In this document: one piece after another, positions 17,807 through 26,745 of the stretch
Numbering within the stretch: position 1 is the first letter of the stretch
Layout: every line of letters starts with the position of its first letter
Source of the DNA: an uncultured Alphaproteobacteria bacterium
Lineage (GTDB): Bacteria > Pseudomonadota > Alphaproteobacteria > HIMB59 > GCA-002718135
Assembly (NCBI GenBank): GCA_902519435.1
Contig: CABYKC010000003.1
Location: forward strand, 1 to 55,213
Direction: 5' to 3'
Length of the DNA: 55,213 nt
The notes under the pieces: generated by a model
Databases searched by the model: none
Seen by the model: the letters and a program-made list of their open reading frames with translations, nothing else
Told to the model about the DNA's origin: nothing
Program-made: the position numbers and the translations under genes

Positions 17807-18457
17807 GTGAAAAAAATAGAGAAGGCACAAGAGATTTCTAGAATACTAAATCGTATATACAGAAAAGTACCTATTCCTCTTAACCACAAAAATAAATTTG
17901 AATTAATTGTAGCTGTACTTCTTAGTGCTCAATGTACAGATGAAAGAGTTAATAAAGTTACACCAATACTTTTTAAAAAAGCAAACACAGCTATAAAAAT
18001 GACAAAAGTGCCAAAAAAAATAATTTATAATATTATTCGTCCTTGTGGTTTAGCACCTCAAAAATCAAAAGCAATTTTTGAACTATCAAGAATTCTTGTA
18101 AAAAAATTTAAAGGCAATGTTCCAGAAAGTTTTGAGGAATTAGAAAAATTACCAGGTGTTGGTCACAAAACAGCCAGTGTTGTTATGTCTCAAGGATTTG
18201 GTCATCCAGCATTTCCAGTTGATACGCACATTCATCGTTTAGCTCAACGTTGGGGTTTAACAAATGGTAAAAATGTTGTCCAAACAGAAAAAGATTTAAA
18301 ATATCTATTTCCAGAAAAATCGTGGAACAAACTTCATTTACAAATAATATTTTATGGAAGAGAATTTTGTCAGGCAAGAAGTTGTTATGGTTTGGAGTGT
18401 GAAATATGCAAGGTTTGTAATCCAAAGAGAAAAACACCTATTAAAACAAAAAAGTAG
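17807..18457 (+). CDS. nth: Endonuclease III (base-excision DNA glycosylase/AP lyase)
   Basis: Nth removes oxidised pyrimidines and nicks abasic sites. The helix-hairpin-helix is LEKLPGVGHKTASVV, with the catalytic Lys in GHKTAS and the catalytic Asp in FPVDTHIHRLAQRWGL. The early motif LLSAQCTDERVNKVTP is the family signature. The C-terminal iron-sulphur segment is present but its cysteines are spaced unusually (EFCQARSCYGLECEICKVC). I chose the GTG at 17807 because GAGGAGG (17791-17797) sits about nine bases upstream as a Shine-Dalgarno; a TTG at 17789 would place that ribosome site inside the coding region. The protein is then 216 residues, a normal length. It converges on hemJ. Confidence 0.94.
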   Translation: MKKIEKAQEISRILNRIYRKVPIPLNHKNKFELIVAVLLSAQCTDERVNKVTPILFKKANTAIKMTKVPKKIIYNIIRPCGLAPQKSKAIFELSRILVKKFKGNVPESFEELEKLPGVGHKTASVVMSQGFGHPAFPVDTHIHRLAQRWGLTNGKNVVQTEKDLKYLFPEKSWNKLHLQIIFYGREFCQARSCYGLECEICKVCNPKRKTPIKTKK

Positions 18458-18460
18458 TAA

Positions 18461-18880
18461 TTAAAAAGGCTGAAATACAACAAGTATAAGTATAAAAATC
18501 AATATTACTGCTGGTGCTTCATTTGTAATTCTAAAAAACTTAGTGGAGTATTTATTTTTATCATTTTTAAAATCATTAAGGCATTTTAAACAAAAAAAAT
18601 GATAGCCAGATAATAAAATTACAAATAAAATTTTTAAAAGCAACCAAGTATCAAGACCCACATAATGTGTAAGTGTAAAACCTGATATCCACGTCACTAT
18701 AAAAGCTGGAAACATTATTATTCTGTACAATTTTCCTTCCATTAGTTTGAATGTTTCTGATGTTTCTTTTGTAATTTCAGGATTAGCATGATTTACAAAC
18801 AAACGTGGCAGATATAAAAGTCCAGCCATCCAAGCTATGATACTAAAAATATGAATAACTTTCAGCGTATTAAATAACAT
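18461..18880 (-). CDS. hemJ: Protoporphyrinogen IX oxidase HemJ
   Basis: HemJ is the membrane enzyme that oxidises protoporphyrinogen IX to protoporphyrin IX in many proteobacteria lacking HemG and HemY. The 139-residue protein has four hydrophobic helices. The N-terminal signature is KVIHIFSIIAWMAGLLYLPRLFV, with the conserved His near residue 10. Further conserved elements are LMEGKLYRIIMFPAF, the helix LDTWLLLKILFVILLSGYHFFC, and FFRITNEAPAVILIFILILVV at the end. It is the last gene of the haem operon, four bases after hemF, and its stop is three bases from the convergent nth stop. Confidence 0.94.
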   Translation of the reverse strand: MLFNTLKVIHIFSIIAWMAGLLYLPRLFVNHANPEITKETSETFKLMEGKLYRIIMFPAFIVTWISGFTLTHYVGLDTWLLLKILFVILLSGYHFFCLKCLNDFKNDKNKYSTKFFRITNEAPAVILIFILILVVFQPF

Positions 18881-18883
18881 TAT

Positions 18884-19693
18884 TTATTCCCATACTGCGT
18901 GAGGAGGCATTGACATTAATATAGCATCAACATTCCCACCAGTCTCTAGACCAAATTTTGTACCTCTATCATATAATAAGTTAAATTCAGCATAGCGACT
19001 GCGCTTAACTAATTGTATCTTTTTTTCCTCTTTATTCCACTTCTCATCCTTAAGTGCAATTAAAGTATTTTTGATAAACTGATGAAAATAAGTACCTAAG
19101 CCTTGGACAAATTCAAAATCTTTTCCCCAATCACCAGTTTGAAGGTAATCAAAAAATATTCCTCCAACACCTCTTGGTTCGTTTCTATGTTTAAGAAAAA
19201 AATAGTCATCACACCATTTTTTAAATTTAGGATAATATGATTTATCATATTTATTACATAAAACTTCTAAACCACTATGATATTTTTCCTCATCTTCAAA
19301 TATTACACAAGGTGTAATATCCATACCTCCACCAAACCATTCCTGAGTGGTTTTAATAAATCTTGTATTAAAATGCATAGAAGGAATTTTAGGTGAAACA
19401 GGATGTAATACAACACTGATGCCAGTTGCATTATAATTTGGATCTTCTTTAGCACCTGGGATAGCTTCTCTCATCTTTTCGTTAAATGTCCCAGAGACAG
19501 TAGAAATATTTACTCCACCTTTTTCAATAATATTACCCTTAATTTTACTCATTTTACCGCCACCATCACCTTTGTGATCCCAGTTACTTATTTCAAATTG
19601 ATTTTCATCAATGTTTTGAATAGTTTCAACTAAGTTATCGCGTAATTTTTCAAACCATTCTTTTGCAGTATTAAATTTGGGATCATCGATCAT
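18884..19693 (-). CDS. hemF: Oxygen-dependent coproporphyrinogen III oxidase
   Basis: HemF converts coproporphyrinogen III to protoporphyrinogen IX using molecular oxygen, in the cytoplasm. The family signature HRNEPRGVGGIFFDYL lies near residue 160. WFGGGMDITPCVIFED and the C-terminal YAEFNLLYDRGTKFGLETGG and SMPPHAVWE are all typical. The use of HemF, not HemN, fits an aerobic life style. I chose the ATG at 19693 (269 residues), which overlaps the hemH stop as ATGA; a TTG at 19702 would add three residues only. Confidence 0.96.
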   Translation of the reverse strand: MIDDPKFNTAKEWFEKLRDNLVETIQNIDENQFEISNWDHKGDGGGKMSKIKGNIIEKGGVNISTVSGTFNEKMREAIPGAKEDPNYNATGISVVLHPVSPKIPSMHFNTRFIKTTQEWFGGGMDITPCVIFEDEEKYHSGLEVLCNKYDKSYYPKFKKWCDDYFFLKHRNEPRGVGGIFFDYLQTGDWGKDFEFVQGLGTYFHQFIKNTLIALKDEKWNKEEKKIQLVKRSRYAEFNLLYDRGTKFGLETGGNVDAILMSMPPHAVWE

Positions 19694-20715
19694 AATGGCC
19701 AACCTTGAATATGTTTTTTTATTAGATTTACAAAAACGTCTATATGATCATCATGATCATTCAAGCAAGGTATATAATGATAATTTTCTCCACCTGACTC
19801 TATAAAATATTCTTTATTTTCTTCTTCAAGTTCTTCAAGTGTTTCAAGACAATCACTACTGAAACCAGGAGATATTATATGTATATTTTTAATCCCTTGT
19901 TTTGGTAATTCTTTTAATGTTTCATTTGTATATGGCTTTAACCATTCCTCTCTTCCAAATCTACTTTGGAAAGTAGTCATTATCTCATCATCGGATAATC
20001 CCATATGTTCTTTAACCAGTCTTGTGGTTTTAAGACAAAAGCAATGATACGGATCACCATTGGTCAAATACCGTTTTGGTATACCATGATAACTAAAAAT
20101 AATTTTTTGTGGTTTTGGAGTTTTTTTCCAAAATGACTTTATAGAATTTGACAATGCTTCAATATAATTTTTTTCTTCAAAATACTGATTGATAAAACGC
20201 ATTTCAGGTATCCAACGCCATTTTTGCAATACATTTGTTACTTCATCAAATGTGCTACCTGTTGTTGCAGCACAATATTGTGGATACATAGGTAGAACTA
20301 ATAATCTTCTTACTTGTTTTTTTTGAAGTTTTATCAAAGCATCTGGAATAGATGGATTGCCATAACGCATCCCAACTTCAAAAACTATATTTTCATTTTT
20401 TGATAAAAAGGATGACTGGATTTTATTTAGTTGTCTGTTTGCGATATCTAAAAGTGGAGAACCCTTATCAGTCCAAATTTGTTTGTATGCTTCTGCTGAC
20501 TTTGATGGTCTTATTTGTAAAATTACTAGCTTTAATATAATTTGCCATAAGATTTTAGGTAATTCAATTACTCTAGGATCTGATAAAAATTGATTAAGAT
20601 AAACTTTTAGTTCTTTTTTATTTGGAGCATCTGGAGTGCCTAGGTTAGTAATTAAAACACCAATTTTTTCTTTACTGCCGTGCTCATAATCTTTTTCACC
20701 AATATATTTAACCAT
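19690..20715 (-). CDS. hemH: Ferrochelatase
   Basis: Ferrochelatase inserts ferrous iron into protoporphyrin IX, the last step of protohaem synthesis. The sequence has the N-terminal GVLITNLGTPDAPNKKELKVYL and the central family motif with the metal-site His (FSYHGIPKRYL). The C-terminal Glu-bearing segment is ISPGFSSDCLETLEELEEENKEYF. The length of 341 residues is normal for a proteobacterial enzyme, and no additional membrane helix or iron-sulphur tail is seen. It starts five bases after the hemE stop and overlaps hemF by four bases. Confidence 0.97.
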   Translation of the reverse strand: MVKYIGEKDYEHGSKEKIGVLITNLGTPDAPNKKELKVYLNQFLSDPRVIELPKILWQIILKLVILQIRPSKSAEAYKQIWTDKGSPLLDIANRQLNKIQSSFLSKNENIVFEVGMRYGNPSIPDALIKLQKKQVRRLLVLPMYPQYCAATTGSTFDEVTNVLQKWRWIPEMRFINQYFEEKNYIEALSNSIKSFWKKTPKPQKIIFSYHGIPKRYLTNGDPYHCFCLKTTRLVKEHMGLSDDEIMTTFQSRFGREEWLKPYTNETLKELPKQGIKNIHIISPGFSSDCLETLEELEEENKEYFIESGGENYHYIPCLNDHDDHIDVFVNLIKKHIQGWPL

Positions 20716-20720
20716 ATCTA

Positions 20721-21719
20721 TTAGCTAAATTCTTTTCTGATATTTTCTATAAATAAATGAACATTTTTTTCTGGAGTATTTTTGTTAATTCCATGTCCAA
20801 GGCCACAAATCCAGCCATTAAGATTTTTAATTGATTTCATTTTTTCAATAAAATCTTTTAAATCATTAAGAAAAGTATCTGTTTCACTCAACATTAATTG
20901 TTCATTGAAATTTCCCTGAATAAATCCATGCTGTTGATTTTCAAAACTAGATTTTAGATCAATAGTGTGATCATAACCAAAACCAGCAAAGGGAAAACTG
21001 ATGATAGAATTTAGATCTGGTAAACTCTTACCTCTTGAATAATAGCCAACTTTATTTGGAAAAGAAATTGCAATCTCTTCTAAAAATTTAGAATAAATTT
21101 CATGAAAATTTATTTTATCTAAATCATACAAGGAACTATCAAAAACCATAACAAGTTCAACACCTGCATCTAATTGTAATTGAATATTTTTCTTTAGAAG
21201 AGGTAATAGAATTTTTGAAATAAATTTTAAATTCATTTTAGCGTTGATTAAATCAGAGTTATGATTTCCAAATGCATATTTTGATAATGTCCAAGGTCCA
21301 CCAACAAATCCAATTAAACTTTTATTATTTGGCAATTTCTCTTTTGTTATTTTTATAGCTTCAAATTGAAATTGCATATGCTCAATGCCACGATCAATAT
21401 TACTATAATCATTAATGTTTTCTGAATTTATATAAGAATTAAATTTCGGTCCTGGGTCAAACTTTAATTCTAAACCAAGTCCCTCCAAGATAAATAAAAT
21501 ATCACTGAATAAAATTGCAATATCGTAATCAAACTCTTGTATTGGACCAAAAGCGACTTCTGCGGCTAGATCCGGAGTTTTACAAAGTTCTTCAAAAGTA
21601 TATTTTTCTTTGAGCTTACGATAATGCGAATGGTACCTTCCAGCCTGTCTCATGAACCAAATGGGTGGTGTTTTTTGAATATTTCTTTTGAGAGCATTTT
21701 CGAATAAAATATTTGTCAT
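20721..21719 (-). CDS. hemE: Uroporphyrinogen decarboxylase
   Basis: HemE decarboxylates the four acetates of uroporphyrinogen III to coproporphyrinogen III. The first signature PPIWFMRQAGRY is near residue 16. The second region is IGFVGGPWTLSKYAFG, and VFDSSLYDL and GLGHGINKNTP follow; the C-terminal motif provides the active-site His. The open frame extends to 21749, but the ATG at 21719 gives the expected MTNILFENAL start and lies two bases after the hemC stop, so I used it (332 residues, slightly short but within the family). Confidence 0.96.
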   Translation of the reverse strand: MTNILFENALKRNIQKTPPIWFMRQAGRYHSHYRKLKEKYTFEELCKTPDLAAEVAFGPIQEFDYDIAILFSDILFILEGLGLELKFDPGPKFNSYINSENINDYSNIDRGIEHMQFQFEAIKITKEKLPNNKSLIGFVGGPWTLSKYAFGNHNSDLINAKMNLKFISKILLPLLKKNIQLQLDAGVELVMVFDSSLYDLDKINFHEIYSKFLEEIAISFPNKVGYYSRGKSLPDLNSIISFPFAGFGYDHTIDLKSSFENQQHGFIQGNFNEQLMLSETDTFLNDLKDFIEKMKSIKNLNGWICGLGHGINKNTPEKNVHLFIENIRKEFS

Positions 21720-21721
21720 TT

Positions 21722-23230
21722 TTAGGCTTTTAGTAATTTTTTCTTCCAACTATCATAAGATAGCTCAACAAAAAGATTTTTATCATTACCTAATATTTTA
21801 CTAATCTCATTATAAGTATTTCCTGGGCCACAAAAATGATATTTTTCTATAATTTTAGGATATTTATCGATACTCACCTTAAAAGCTGAACTGCTCATCC
21901 AATAAAAGTACTTTTTCTTTTCTATATCTATTTCAAAATCGATAGACTCCAATTGATAAGTTTCAATTTTATTTTTTATCGAACTTTCAGGAGATTGAGA
22001 ATGAGTTAACTTAACCCAAGGATTATTTGTAAGTGAATTAATATCTTTATCAAAATCCTCACCCAAACCATCTGAAGTTCCATTAACCCAAATACCTCTT
22101 TTAGCTAAATTTTTCCATGTTCTTAAACCACTAGTCCAAATAATATTATTTGATTGGATTTTTGACTTATCTGGGATTGAGCTAATTCGTGAAATATAAA
22201 TACATTTATTTTGTAAATTATTTATATCATCGACATTTTCATTTAATTGTTTTCTAGAAAATATTTTATAATTTTTTAAATTTTCAGGATAAATTTCATC
22301 TGTGGTATTACTAGAAAAACTTATATCTTTTGGATCAATAAAATCCCAGCTCTCAAAATGATTGCCATTTTCATCTTCACCTCTTTTAGATACAACTAAT
22401 CCTAATTTATGTGAGATGTAAGATACTCCAATTTTTTGGTGACATCCTCCTCCATAATTTTTTAAAATTTTTCTTTCTTGAATAACATTCGAATAATCTT
22501 TGGAAAAATTAATATCATTTAAAATTTCGTTAAGTTTATTATCTTTAATTCTTGTTTCAATCGCTAGAGCTCCTTGTCCAGGAGAGCAAGGGTTGATTGA
22601 TAATGGTAAAACAGACCATAGACATTCGTTAATATATTTTTTTAGAGTTGTTTTTAATTCATTAAATTCAGAATAATTATTTAAAAGTAATCTATCAATT
22701 GCTGCCTTAGCAACAATGAAACCATCACTATTAGGATCTTCCAAGAATTTTTTAAATCTAGTAGGTATGTTACCTCTTATATTTTCAAAGCAAACTTCAT
22801 CAAACTTTTGTGGAAGATAATTTTTAATAAAATTTTCTAAATTATATTGTCTTCGTGGTGATGAGCAAAGAATAGTAATTTTCTTACTATCTAATTTTAT
22901 ATTTTTTTTTAAGAATAATATATCTCGTTTATCAGCACGTTTTAATGTAGCAGCAATTTTAGTTTTCTCACCAACTTCAATTGGAAGATCCTTCCAAGAA
23001 TGAACAATTAAATCACATTTGTTATTTATTAATTCATTTCTTAAATCATTAGTAAAAACACCTTCTGTTGACATTTCAGAAAGAGGTGTTTTTAGATCTT
23101 TATCTCCTGAAGTACTTCTTGTTAAAAATTCTATTTCTACAAAAGGATGTTTTGATTGCAAATAGTCAGAAAATTCACGTGCTTGAATTATTGCCAAGTC
23201 ACTTTTTCTCGATAAAACTCTAATTTTCAT
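21722..23230 (-). CDS. hemC: Hydroxymethylbilane synthase with long C-terminal (HemD-like?) extension
   Basis: HemC assembles four porphobilinogens into hydroxymethylbilane. The N-terminal ~300 residues are a clear HemC: IRVLSRKSDLAIIQA, VHSWKDLP (residues 76-83; the catalytic Asp is 81), IRGNIPTR, CSPGQGALAIE, and the cofactor-binding Cys in YGGGCHQKIG (Cys263). The usual VHSLKDLP has Trp for Leu. About 190 extra residues follow, far beyond the normal ~310. They contain IWTSGLRTWKNLAKRGIWVN and FYWMSSSAFKVS with a later GPGNTYNEISK. These weakly recall the two halves of uroporphyrinogen III synthase (HemD), so the protein may do two successive steps. No separate hemD is in the window. The HemD assignment is inference. 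It heads the haem operon. Confidence 0.88.
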   Translation of the reverse strand: MKIRVLSRKSDLAIIQAREFSDYLQSKHPFVEIEFLTRSTSGDKDLKTPLSEMSTEGVFTNDLRNELINNKCDLIVHSWKDLPIEVGEKTKIAATLKRADKRDILFLKKNIKLDSKKITILCSSPRRQYNLENFIKNYLPQKFDEVCFENIRGNIPTRFKKFLEDPNSDGFIVAKAAIDRLLLNNYSEFNELKTTLKKYINECLWSVLPLSINPCSPGQGALAIETRIKDNKLNEILNDINFSKDYSNVIQERKILKNYGGGCHQKIGVSYISHKLGLVVSKRGEDENGNHFESWDFIDPKDISFSSNTTDEIYPENLKNYKIFSRKQLNENVDDINNLQNKCIYISRISSIPDKSKIQSNNIIWTSGLRTWKNLAKRGIWVNGTSDGLGEDFDKDINSLTNNPWVKLTHSQSPESSIKNKIETYQLESIDFEIDIEKKKYFYWMSSSAFKVSIDKYPKIIEKYHFCGPGNTYNEISKILGNDKNLFVELSYDSWKKKLLKA

Positions 23231-23272
23231 GGATTATATTTCTTTAGATAGCACTATATAATAAAATTAGTA

Positions 23273-23836
23273 ATGGTTGAATTTAAAGGTACAAAATCTT
23301 CATGGGGCTTAGTTGCAAAACTTTTTCATTGGTCATTGGCACTTCTTCTTTTTTGGCAAGTTGCAACAGGGATTAGCCTTCATAATATGGAATTTTCTCC
23401 TATTAAAATGGGTTTTATTATTACTCATAAATTTTTTGGCACATTAGTCTTTAGTCTAGTTGTGCTCAGATTAATGTGGAAATACATATTTAATACTCAT
23501 CCTAAATATGAAAATATTCCTATATTTCATAAATTGGTTTCAAATTTAGTCCATTTTGTACTTTATGGTTTAGTTATTCTTATTCCAATTCAAGGTACCT
23601 TTATGACATGGCTTGGAGGAGAAGATGTTCATCTCTTGGGATTAATTAAAATACCACCTTTAATCGAAGAGAATTTTTTTTTATACCCTCAAGCCCTAAC
23701 TATACACTACTACTCAGCACTTATGTTAACAGCTCTTTTTTTACTTCATATTGCAGCGGCGTTGTATCATCGATTTATAATTAAAGATAAATATGGTGTC
23801 TGGAGGAGAATGTCTTTTAGTAGAAATAAGGTGTGA
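23273..23836 (+). CDS. Cytochrome b561 family di-haem membrane protein
   Basis: This four-helix inner-membrane cytochrome of the b561 (CybB) type transfers electrons between quinol and another acceptor. Histidine ligands are visible in KLFHWSLALLLFWQ, FIITHKFFGTLVF, LVHFVLYGLVILIP and LFLLHIAAALYHRF, which matches the bis-His pattern of the family. Length is 187 residues. It is transcribed divergently from hemC with 42 bases between, and hemA follows 55 bases later. Its placement between two haem-synthesis genes is suggestive, though b561 genes are common and the electron partners are unknown. Confidence 0.88.
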   Translation: MVEFKGTKSSWGLVAKLFHWSLALLLFWQVATGISLHNMEFSPIKMGFIITHKFFGTLVFSLVVLRLMWKYIFNTHPKYENIPIFHKLVSNLVHFVLYGLVILIPIQGTFMTWLGGEDVHLLGLIKIPPLIEENFFLYPQALTIHYYSALMLTALFLLHIAAALYHRFIIKDKYGVWRRMSFSRNKV

Positions 23837-23891
23837 CAATTCATTCAATTAAAAACTTACAATTAAAGATTGGGTAAGATATCTAATAAAT

Positions 23892-25127
23892 ATGGAATAC
23901 AAAAATTTCTTTAAATCTGAATTGAAAAATCTCAAAGATCAGGGTCTTTATAGGGACTTTAGAAACATAGATAGGCCTATAAAAAGTTTTCCAAATGCAG
24001 ATGAAAGTTTTGAAAACAAAGAAAGAGAAGTTGAGGTTTGGTGTTCTAATGACTATCTGAACATGAGTCAGCACCCAGAAGTCGTAAATGAAATTGTAAA
24101 AACACTACTTGAATATGGATCTGGCTCAGGTGGAACAAGAAATATTTCTGGTACATCAACCTATCATACTGAACTTGAAAAAAAACTGGCAAATGTTCAT
24201 AATAAAGAGGCGGCATTAGTTTTTGCTTCTGCTTATACAGCAAACCAATCTACTTTATGGACTTTAGGAAAAAAAATTAAAGATATTGAGATATTTTCTG
24301 ATGAATTAAATCACGCATCTTTAATACAAGGTATTAAGAATAGTGGAGCTAAGTGTCATATATTTAAACACAATGACATTGATCATTTAGAACAGTTACT
24401 AAAAGAGTCAAATGTAGATAATCCTAAGTTAATCGTTTTTGAAAGTTTATACTCTATGGAAGGTATAAGATCGCCTATAGTTAAAATTGTAGAGTTAGCA
24501 AAAAAATATAACTGTATGACATATCTAGATGAAGTTCATTCAGTTGGACTTTACGGTGAACAAGGTAAAGGTATTGCAGTAGAAATGGGCGTTGAAGATA
24601 AAATAGATATTATTAATGGAACTTTAGCAAAAGCATATGGTCAAATGGGAGGTTATATTGCAGCTAGTTCAGAAATAATTGATTACATTAGAAGTTTTGC
24701 TCCAGGTTTTATTTTTACAACTTCAATCTGCCCATCAATTGCTGCAGGAGCAGCTAAAGCAATAGATATTGTTTCTCTGGCTGAACAACTAAGAATAAGA
24801 ATAAAAGAAAATGCAGCTTTAATAAGAGAAAATTTAGATTCCTTAGCAATTCCTTATTTGGATACGAATTCTCATATTGTGGCAGTATTAATTAATGACC
24901 CTTTTTTATGCAAAAAAGTGTCTAAAGATTTAATTGATGATCATGGCATTTATGCACAACCAATTTTTTACCCTACTGTACCAAAAGGTTTAGAAAGACT
25001 TAGAATAACTGTTACCCCAAAACATAGAAAAGAGCATATCGAAAAAATGATTAAGGCTCTGGATATAGTTTGGTCTAAAAATAATTTGCCAAGGAAAAAT
25101 ATTAATAAAGTTACAGCAAATATTTAA
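23892..25127 (+). CDS. hemA: 5-Aminolevulinate synthase
   Basis: ALAS condenses glycine and succinyl-CoA to 5-aminolevulinate, the first step of the Shemin pathway. This PLP enzyme of the alpha-oxoamine synthase family has the CoA-side motif [14 protein letters not shown], the glycine-rich [13 protein letters not shown], HxAS in [11 protein letters not shown], Asp in [12 protein letters not shown], and the PLP lysine in [34 protein letters not shown] and [11 protein letters not shown] near the end are typical of ALAS and separate it from BioF and Kbl. Length is 411 residues. ALAS of this kind is a marker of alphaproteobacteria. The stop overlaps the convergent EamA gene by four bases. Confidence 0.96.
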   Translation: MEYKNFFKSELKNLKDQGLYRDFRNIDRPIKSFPNADESFENKEREVEVWCSNDYLNMSQHPEVVNEIVKTLLEYGSGSGGTRNISGTSTYHTELEKKLANVHNKEAALVFASAYTANQSTLWTLGKKIKDIEIFSDELNHASLIQGIKNSGAKCHIFKHNDIDHLEQLLKESNVDNPKLIVFESLYSMEGIRSPIVKIVELAKKYNCMTYLDEVHSVGLYGEQGKGIAVEMGVEDKIDIINGTLAKAYGQMGGYIAASSEIIDYIRSFAPGFIFTTSICPSIAAGAAKAIDIVSLAEQLRIRIKENAALIRENLDSLAIPYLDTNSHIVAVLINDPFLCKKVSKDLIDDHGIYAQPIFYPTVPKGLERLRITVTPKHRKEHIEKMIKALDIVWSKNNLPRKNINKVTANI

Positions 25128-26026
25128 GTTTTAATATTGATATCAATCTGCCTAGCAGCAAAACCATAATAAACCACGGCTAAAGTTATTATAAAACCTC
25201 CAATTATTACAGTTGTACTTGGTACTTCATTAATTCCAAAAATAGGAAGCCAAACCCACAGAACTCCTCCAACAACTTCCATTAACGATAAAAGTGCTAG
25301 CTCAGCTGAGGGTAAGTATTTTGCTCCAAGACTGTAAAGTATTAAGCCAGCTGCAACAATTATGCCATGAAGTATACTCAAATAACTATTTATTTTAGGC
25401 ATCAGAATAAAAGGTTCAAAAGAGAAGCCTAAAATAAAGAACGCAAATATTGTACAAAATATTCCCGCTAAAACAACTGTTGTGAATTTTGGTGTTTCAG
25501 GTTTCCATCTTATTGTTACCGTGTATAATGCAAAACCAGTTGCAGAAATAAATCCTATTATTGCACCTAAAGCAGTTCCAGAAATACTGTCATTTATAAT
25601 CATTACGCAAACACCTATAAATGCTACAACCATTGCAATTAATGTTGATCTTTTTAGTATTTCGCCAAGAACAAAATAACCAACAATGGCTGCAATAAAA
25701 GGCATGGCTGCTAACATAAATAATGTTACGGCAGCCGTAGTCATAGTAATAGAAAAAATGAACCCAGTAAAAGCTGTTGCAAGAAATAAACCTCCAAGTA
25801 TAGATGGAATTCCTATTTTGAGAAAATTTTTATAAAAAGCAAAACCTTCACGAAAAAATAAATATATAAGAAGAATAATTGAAATTGTTAAACCTCTATA
25901 AAATAAATATTGAAAAACATATTGATGGCCATCAACCATATACCTAACGGTCAACGCTCCAAAACTCCAAAAAATTCCAGCAAGAAAAACTACACAAAAA
26001 GCATATAAATAAGAATTTTGACTCAT
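25124..26026 (-). CDS. EamA/DMT-family permease
   Basis: This inner-membrane transporter of the drug/metabolite superfamily has about ten hydrophobic helices arranged in two EamA repeats. Repeat 1 has [20 protein letters not shown] and ends near [28 protein letters not shown]. Repeat 2 ends with [30 protein letters not shown] followed by [16 protein letters not shown]. Length 300 is typical. The conserved Glu in the [11 protein letters not shown] segment is a family hallmark. Substrate unknown. It is convergent with hemA and shares four bases with its end; I see no functional link between them. Confidence 0.88.
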   Translation of the reverse strand: MSQNSYLYAFCVVFLAGIFWSFGALTVRYMVDGHQYVFQYLFYRGLTISIILLIYLFFREGFAFYKNFLKIGIPSILGGLFLATAFTGFIFSITMTTAAVTLFMLAAMPFIAAIVGYFVLGEILKRSTLIAMVVAFIGVCVMIINDSISGTALGAIIGFISATGFALYTVTIRWKPETPKFTTVVLAGIFCTIFAFFILGFSFEPFILMPKINSYLSILHGIIVAAGLILYSLGAKYLPSAELALLSLMEVVGGVLWVWLPIFGINEVPSTTVIIGGFIITLAVVYYGFAARQIDINIKT

Positions 26027-26072
26027 TATTAAAAGGTCAAATCATTAAATTTAATAAAAGTAAATTAATATT

Positions 26073-26210
26073 TTAGTTATTTATCTGAATACCAGTTTCT
26101 TTACTTCCTGAGATCTTAAAATTAACTTTATTATCATCATTTTTTTGTATTTCAGATACGGTTGACATTTTGCAACTGTAAATAAAAAGAATTAAAAAAA
26201 TTATTGGCAA
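26073..26210 (-). CDS. Candidate small lipoprotein (45 residues)
   Basis: I found a short open frame that starts inside the end of the pentapeptide-repeat gene and runs to a TAA at 26073. From the TTG at 26210 it reads a hydrophobic stretch, MPIIFLILFIYSC, then KMSTVSEIQKNDDNKVNF, a polar tail and stop. The hydrophobic run ending in IYSC looks like a lipobox with Cys at residue 13, followed by a polar mature part of about 33 residues. An ATG at 26234 would add eight residues including an Arg, giving a more normal n-region. The frame fills a 174-base gap that otherwise has no gene. The evidence is only pattern and position; a chance open frame remains possible. Confidence 0.42.
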   Translation of the reverse strand: MPIIFLILFIYSCKMSTVSEIQKNDDNKVNFKISGSKETGIQINN

Positions 26211-26704
26211 CTGCCTATAGAACCAAGAGCACATTTTTTACCATCTATCCATATAGCATTTGATAAATTTGCTTCATCAAACATTGCGCCAGAAATATTA
26301 GCACCAAGAAGATTTGCCTCATACAGATTTGCACCTTTAAAAGTCGCTCCAAAGAGATTAGATCCCTCAAAGTTTACTTTTGCAAGGTTTGCATTATCAA
26401 AGTTAGCATTATTACAATTAGCTCCCTGTAAATTTGAAGCATATAAATTAGAATTACTGAAATTTGAGAAGATAAAATTACCAATAGATAAATTTGAATT
26501 ATTAAGTTGAGATTTTTCAAAATTAGATAAAGATAAATTAACTCCTGACATTTGAGAATTTGCCAAACCAGTACCAGAAAGATCAAGGTTTTCTACAAAA
26601 TTACAATTAGTCCAATCAACCTCATTTGCTGGTTGATCGCTGCATGCAGCAAATACAGAATATGTGCTAAAGAAACTTAAGACAAATATAATTAAAAATC
26701 TCAT
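26201..26704 (-). CDS. Exported pentapeptide-repeat protein
   Basis: A signal peptide (MRFLIIFVLSFFSTYSVFA) precedes AACSDQPANEVDWTNC. From about residue 45 to 150 the chain is a series of A(D/N)LXX-type pentapeptides (for example NLYASNLQGANCNNANFDNANL and GATFKGANLYEANLLGANISGA), which should fold as a right-handed quadrilateral beta-helix. The Cys pair in the ACSD..VDWTNC segment and the one at the C-terminus (CALGSIGSC) may form disulfides in the periplasm; the first Cys after AA could also be a lipidation site. Length 167. Function unknown; several alphaproteobacterial exported relatives share this layout. Confidence 0.85.
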   Translation of the reverse strand: MRFLIIFVLSFFSTYSVFAACSDQPANEVDWTNCNFVENLDLSGTGLANSQMSGVNLSLSNFEKSQLNNSNLSIGNFIFSNFSNSNLYASNLQGANCNNANFDNANLAKVNFEGSNLFGATFKGANLYEANLLGANISGAMFDEANLSNAIWIDGKKCALGSIGSCQ

Positions 26705-26745
26705 ATTGAATTTTTATGATCAGTTTATGTTAAATTTAAGGCAAA

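Noticed and set aside
26374..26586. 70-residue frame inside the pentapeptide-repeat gene
   Set aside because: The open frame results from the repeated codon pattern of the pentapeptide gene read in another phase.
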